Below, piece by piece: positions 60,882 through 64,000 of a stretch of 64,000 bases of DNA. Below the pieces are notes generated by a model. That model made no database searches, was not told the DNA's origin, and saw only the letters and a program-made list of their open reading frames with translations. The stretch spans positions 1-64,000 of the forward strand of contig NZ_FCOK02000053.1 in assembly GCF_001544555.2 (NCBI RefSeq). Reading direction: 5' to 3'. A program made the translations under genes and the position numbers. Positions within the stretch are counted from its first letter, which is position 1; each line of letters begins with the position of its first letter. This stretch comes from Caballeronia udeis. GTDB lineage: Bacteria; Pseudomonadota; Gammaproteobacteria; Burkholderiales; Burkholderiaceae.

Positions 60882-61766
60882 ATGTCAAACGCTCAAACGA
60901 AACAAGAGAAGCGCGCACCGCAGTCGATCGAGAATCGCATCGCCGAACGCTATGACGAACTGTCCGAGATCGATCAACGGCTGGCCGATGTCATTCTGAG
61001 TGCGCCGGGACAACTGGCAATGCAAACCGCCACCGAACTGGCGACGACCGCGCAGGTGTCGAAAGCGACTACGACGCGTTTTTTTCAGAAGCTCGGGTAT
61101 GCGTCTTATGACGCCGCGCGCGCGGTTGCGCGCGCGGCGCAAGTCGGCGGTTCACCGTTGTATCTACAGGATCGGGGCCGCAAGAATGCGAGTACGAAAC
61201 TGGACGATGTGATTCAGGCGCACCTGCGGCACGAGGTCGAGAATCTGGCGAACACGTACCGGTCGCTCGATACGCGCATGCTGAGCGAGGTGGTCGATGC
61301 GGTTGCGCGCGCGCGGCGCGTAGTGATTATCGGATATCGGCATAGCCATACGGTGGCCACGATGATCAGGCGCGAACTGATTCAGGTGCGCTCCGACGTG
61401 GTGTTATTGCCCGCCCCGGGCGACACGATTGGCGAATATCTCGGCGACCTGACCGCGAAGGATGTCGTGATCATCGTCGGCTTGCGGCGCCGTGTGCCGG
61501 CGGTCGGTTTGGCCGCAGTCGCACTCGCCGAGGCTGGCGTGCCGATACTGTATATGTCGGATGTCATTGCGGGGAAACCGGCGCGACTCGCGCGCTGGGT
61601 GATCCGGTGCCACACGGATGGCCTGATGCTGTTCGACAGCACGGTCGGCATGACGGCGGTGGTCAATCTGATCTGCTCACTGGTTGCCGAACACCTGCTC
61701 GAACGGGACAACAATCACTTACAGCGGGTCGAAGTCATGCACGAGCGCTTGCGCGAGCTCGACTGA
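60882..61766 (+). CDS. MurR/RpiR-family transcriptional regulator
   Basis: A 294-residue regulator. The N-terminal HTH_6 domain (about 15-90) has LATTAQVSKATTTRFFQKLG; the C-terminal SIS domain (about 130-255) has ARRVVIIGYRHSHTVATMIR and KDVVIIVGLRRRVPAVGLA. SIS domains bind phosphorylated sugars or related metabolites; here the effector is probably linked to ureide or guanidino metabolism. It is divergent from the ABC/DUF1989 operon, which it likely controls through the palindrome at 60666. The start MSNAQTK has a weak site only. Confidence 0.88.
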   Translation: MSNAQTKQEKRAPQSIENRIAERYDELSEIDQRLADVILSAPGQLAMQTATELATTAQVSKATTTRFFQKLGYASYDAARAVARAAQVGGSPLYLQDRGRKNASTKLDDVIQAHLRHEVENLANTYRSLDTRMLSEVVDAVARARRVVIIGYRHSHTVATMIRRELIQVRSDVVLLPAPGDTIGEYLGDLTAKDVVIIVGLRRRVPAVGLAAVALAEAGVPILYMSDVIAGKPARLARWVIRCHTDGLMLFDSTVGMTAVVNLICSLVAEHLLERDNNHLQRVEVMHERLRELD

Positions 61767-62295
61767 AAAACGTGGGTGTTTTTCCAGAGAACCTGTCGCA
61801 TTTTTCAGGCAGAGCGGCGGCTTCCACGAAGCCAGCCGCTCGCGCGCCACGCTTGCCAACCCCGAGCCTCCCGTTCACATGTGAAACCTCGGCCACCTTG
61901 CGGACCGGCTGAAACCGCCACTCGGTCTAGCGCGTTTGCCTGTACAGCAAACGCGAACGACTCAACTTTCCTCTCCCCCCGCCGATATACCGCCTGAAGG
62001 CAGCATCGGATTGGACAGATGTGACCCTTAGCGGAGCGGCGAGTGGACCAGGGCAACGTCCCACGAAACGCCGCTCGCTGAACGGGCGGGCGGCGCCGGG
62101 TCACGTCGCGTAGAAAACCGTTCCAGATCGAAGAATCCTCCAGCCCCCTGGCCGTGCATCTCTGCACGAAAACGAAGGCCGCAACAGACGCCATCGGTAG
62201 CTCTCCACGTAGAGACCAGGTTATCAAAGCCACGAGCCTGTCCAAACCCACAACCACCCAAATTCACCTGCCTACAAAAGGCGCTCTCCACGATC
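61767..62295. other. intergenic region with palindromes
   Basis: No gene is supported in 529 bases. TTCACATGTGAA at 61874-61885 repeats the operator-like half-site found upstream of the regulator. CGCGTTTGC (61931-61939) and GCAAACGCG (61947-61955) are perfect 9-bp arms around seven bases, able to form a strong hairpin, without a T-run. The rest probably holds the promoter of the following secreted-protein gene; no boxes could be placed. Confidence 0.5.
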
Positions 62296-64000
62296 ATGAA
62301 ACGAAGAATCCACACCACCTTCCTTGCCGCGCTGCTGATCGCTACGATTGCGCCCGCGTGCCAGGCGCAATACACCACCGACTGGGTGGCAAACACCTAC
62401 GGGACCAACGCCACCCGCGTGGGTAGCGTTGCGCGCTCCATGTGGGTAGCGCCCGAGGGCGTCATCTACACCGCTTCACTGTGGGACGAAAACGAGGGCG
62501 GCGTCGCCATCTACCAGAATGGTCAAAGCACGGGCTCCATAGGCGGTCACGGCGATTTCCAGGGCGGGGCAATCACGGGCAACGCAACTTCAATCTTTGC
62601 CGCGTTGGCATTCACCACCGCCAATGGCGGCGGCACAGTAGGGCGGTACAACCGGACCACTCAAGCCCGCGATTTGCTTCTCTCCGTCAGCGCGACAACA
62701 ACGGCGCAGTTGACTGATGTCATCACCGGTCTCGCGACGTCGGGCTCGCTCCTTTATGCGAGCGACTTCCCGGGAAATCGCGTTCGCGTCTACACCACCG
62801 ACGGCACCTGGCGACAGGACATCAACGTCCCGAGCCCGGGCGCGCTCGCCGTGGACAGCGCAGGAGACATCTGGGTTGCGCAGAAGAGCACCGGCACGAT
62901 CCTCGAATTCAATCCGGCCGGTGCACCGCTGAACACCATCCAGATGCCCGCCACCTCTCGACCGTCGGCGCTGTATTTCGATTCATCGAGCGGGTATCTC
63001 ATGATCGGCGACGAGGGCCCCGACATGAACATCAAGATCTACAACATCTCGAGCACGCCATTGCTGGTCAGCACGTTTGGTATCCAGGGCGGATATCTGG
63101 ACACCACAGCTGGAACGAAAGGCCAGGTCGGCGACAAGCGGTTCACCCGCGTCACCGGCATAGGCAAGGACTCGGCCGGCAACCTGTACGTGCTCAACAA
63201 CCCATGGGGCGGAAGCTGGGACCTCGGCCGCGACGGTGGCACCGATATCCACTCCTACAGCAGCACCGGCACCCTGCAATGGAAGCTTCAGTCTCTCCAC
63301 TTCGAGGGAGTCGCCGCTCCGGACCCGGGTACTGACGGAGCCTACTTCTATGGCGGCACCAACATTTACTCCGGCACCGCTGGAGGAACCTTCGTAGCGA
63401 ACACGGTCGATCCGATCGACTATCCCTCCGATCCACGAATCAACCTCGCCGATACCTCGCGCGATGAGCACTTCGGTCAGGTCGCCAGCGTCGGCGGAAA
63501 CCGGATCCTTGTGGCGTCCGGCCAGAATCCTGACCACTTCTACTTCTTTCACTTCAATGCCGCGAATGGCTACATCGCCATCCCGGACGGCTCGATTCCG
63601 GGGACATTGTTCAATGCGACCGCACCGGTCAGGGACGGATTCTGCCTCGACAGCAAAGGAGACGTCTGGGCTGGTCTGGACAAGACGAATGCGATCTGGC
63701 ACTACCCGCTGACCGGCTTCGATGGCACCGGCAAGCCGACATGGGGAGCCGGAAACGCAACACCCATTCCGGGCACGATCACACCGTTGTCGCGGATCAT
63801 CTACCTGCCCGAAAGCGACACCATGATCCTGGCCCAAGGACTTACCGGAGGCTCAGGCTGGACGTCGATTGGAACGAGGGTCGAGGTGTATCACGGCTGG
63901 CTCGCGGGCAACACCACCGCTCCCAACCCGGTGATCAACGTCACCAGCGCCAATCCCAAGTCGATCACAGCTGCCGGCAACTATCTGTTCGTCGGATACG
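62296..64000 (+). CDS. secreted beta-propeller-like protein, 3' end outside the window
   Basis: The frame is open from ATG to the window edge (568 codons). A signal peptide is clear (MKRRIHTTFLAALLIATIAP, cleavage near CQA). The mature part is rich in Gly, Thr, Asn and Asp and has loosely repeated strands such as GALAVDSAGDIWVAQKSTG, ITGLATSGSLLYASDFPGNR and TGIGKDSAGNLYVLNN, each resembling NHL/SMP-30-type propeller blades. It is exported, perhaps as a surface or periplasmic binding protein or lactonase-like enzyme. No catalytic motif was identified. Its codon use is somewhat unlike that of its neighbours (more ACC and AAC). Confidence 0.75.
   Translation, partial: MKRRIHTTFLAALLIATIAPACQAQYTTDWVANTYGTNATRVGSVARSMWVAPEGVIYTASLWDENEGGVAIYQNGQSTGSIGGHGDFQGGAITGNATSIFAALAFTTANGGGTVGRYNRTTQARDLLLSVSATTTAQLTDVITGLATSGSLLYASDFPGNRVRVYTTDGTWRQDINVPSPGALAVDSAGDIWVAQKSTGTILEFNPAGAPLNTIQMPATSRPSALYFDSSSGYLMIGDEGPDMNIKIYNISSTPLLVSTFGIQGGYLDTTAGTKGQVGDKRFTRVTGIGKDSAGNLYVLNNPWGGSWDLGRDGGTDIHSYSSTGTLQWKLQSLHFEGVAAPDPGTDGAYFYGGTNIYSGTAGGTFVANTVDPIDYPSDPRINLADTSRDEHFGQVASVGGNRILVASGQNPDHFYFFHFNAANGYIAIPDGSIPGTLFNATAPVRDGFCLDSKGDVWAGLDKTNAIWHYPLTGFDGTGKPTWGAGNATPIPGTITPLSRIIYLPESDTMILAQGLTGGSGWTSIGTRVEVYHGWLAGNTTAPNPVINVTSANPKSITAAGNYLFVGY

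Overview
The window looks like a chromosome or chromid segment of a Burkholderia-group betaproteobacterium (Paraburkholderia, Caballeronia or a close relative). This rests on the high G+C, Burkholderia-style codon use, and a gene set typical of soil and plant-associated members: tetronate catabolism, an actinobacterial-type hydrogenase, an aryl-polyene pigment cluster and DUF1989 proteins. No tRNA, rRNA, CRISPR array or complete insertion sequence was seen. All family calls come from reading motifs and translations by eye; no database search was run.

Layout. 1-5.8 kb: a truncated LysE-type exporter, a crotonase, a DUF1428 protein, then a visibly A+T-richer 2.3-kb insert holding a secreted two-domain bulb-lectin protein (a candidate LlpA-type bacteriocin) divergent from a SAM methyltransferase. 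The insert lies between an orphan fragment of the 3' end of an EamA transporter gene and the intact EamA gene. 5.8-12.6 kb: a FadR-type regulator and a complete C4 sugar-acid (L-threonate/D-erythronate) operon: ltnD, otnK, otnC, MFS transporter, otnI, denD. 12.6-18.5 kb: a BaeSR-like two-component system, a small unknown protein, an orphan OmpR-type regulator with a degenerate receiver, and two tandem family-9 glycosyltransferases.

19.3-34.3 kb: one long tightly overlapping operon for a group 1h (formerly group 5) [NiFe] hydrogenase: hhyS, hhyL, a NifU-fold protein, DUF5947 and DUF6084 proteins, a 464-residue unknown, a maturation protease, a 34-residue protein, hypF, hypC, a GmhA-like sugar-phosphate isomerase, hypD, hypE, hypA, hypB and a nickel permease. 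It contains everything needed to make and fill the NiFe(CN)2CO centre. The small subunit has no Tat signal and carries Asp in place of one proximal-cluster Cys, as described for the oxygen-insensitive Ralstonia enzyme of this group. The likely role is scavenging trace H2.

34.5-54.5 kb: a polysaccharide deacetylase, then an aryl-polyene (APE) type II polyketide cluster of 16 co-directional genes in near-continuous overlap (two ACPs, four ketosynthase-like proteins, ketoreductase, dehydratases, AMP ligase, ammonia-lyase, acyltransferases, LolA and MMPL export proteins). It ends with a methyltransferase gene broken by an in-frame stop and a divergent FAD oxidoreductase. 54.5-61.8 kb: allantoicase, three DUF1989 (urea-carboxylase-associated) proteins and a polar amino-acid-type ABC transporter, divergent from an RpiR-family regulator with a 24-bp perfect palindrome between them. 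62.3 kb to the end: a secreted beta-propeller-like protein that runs off the window.
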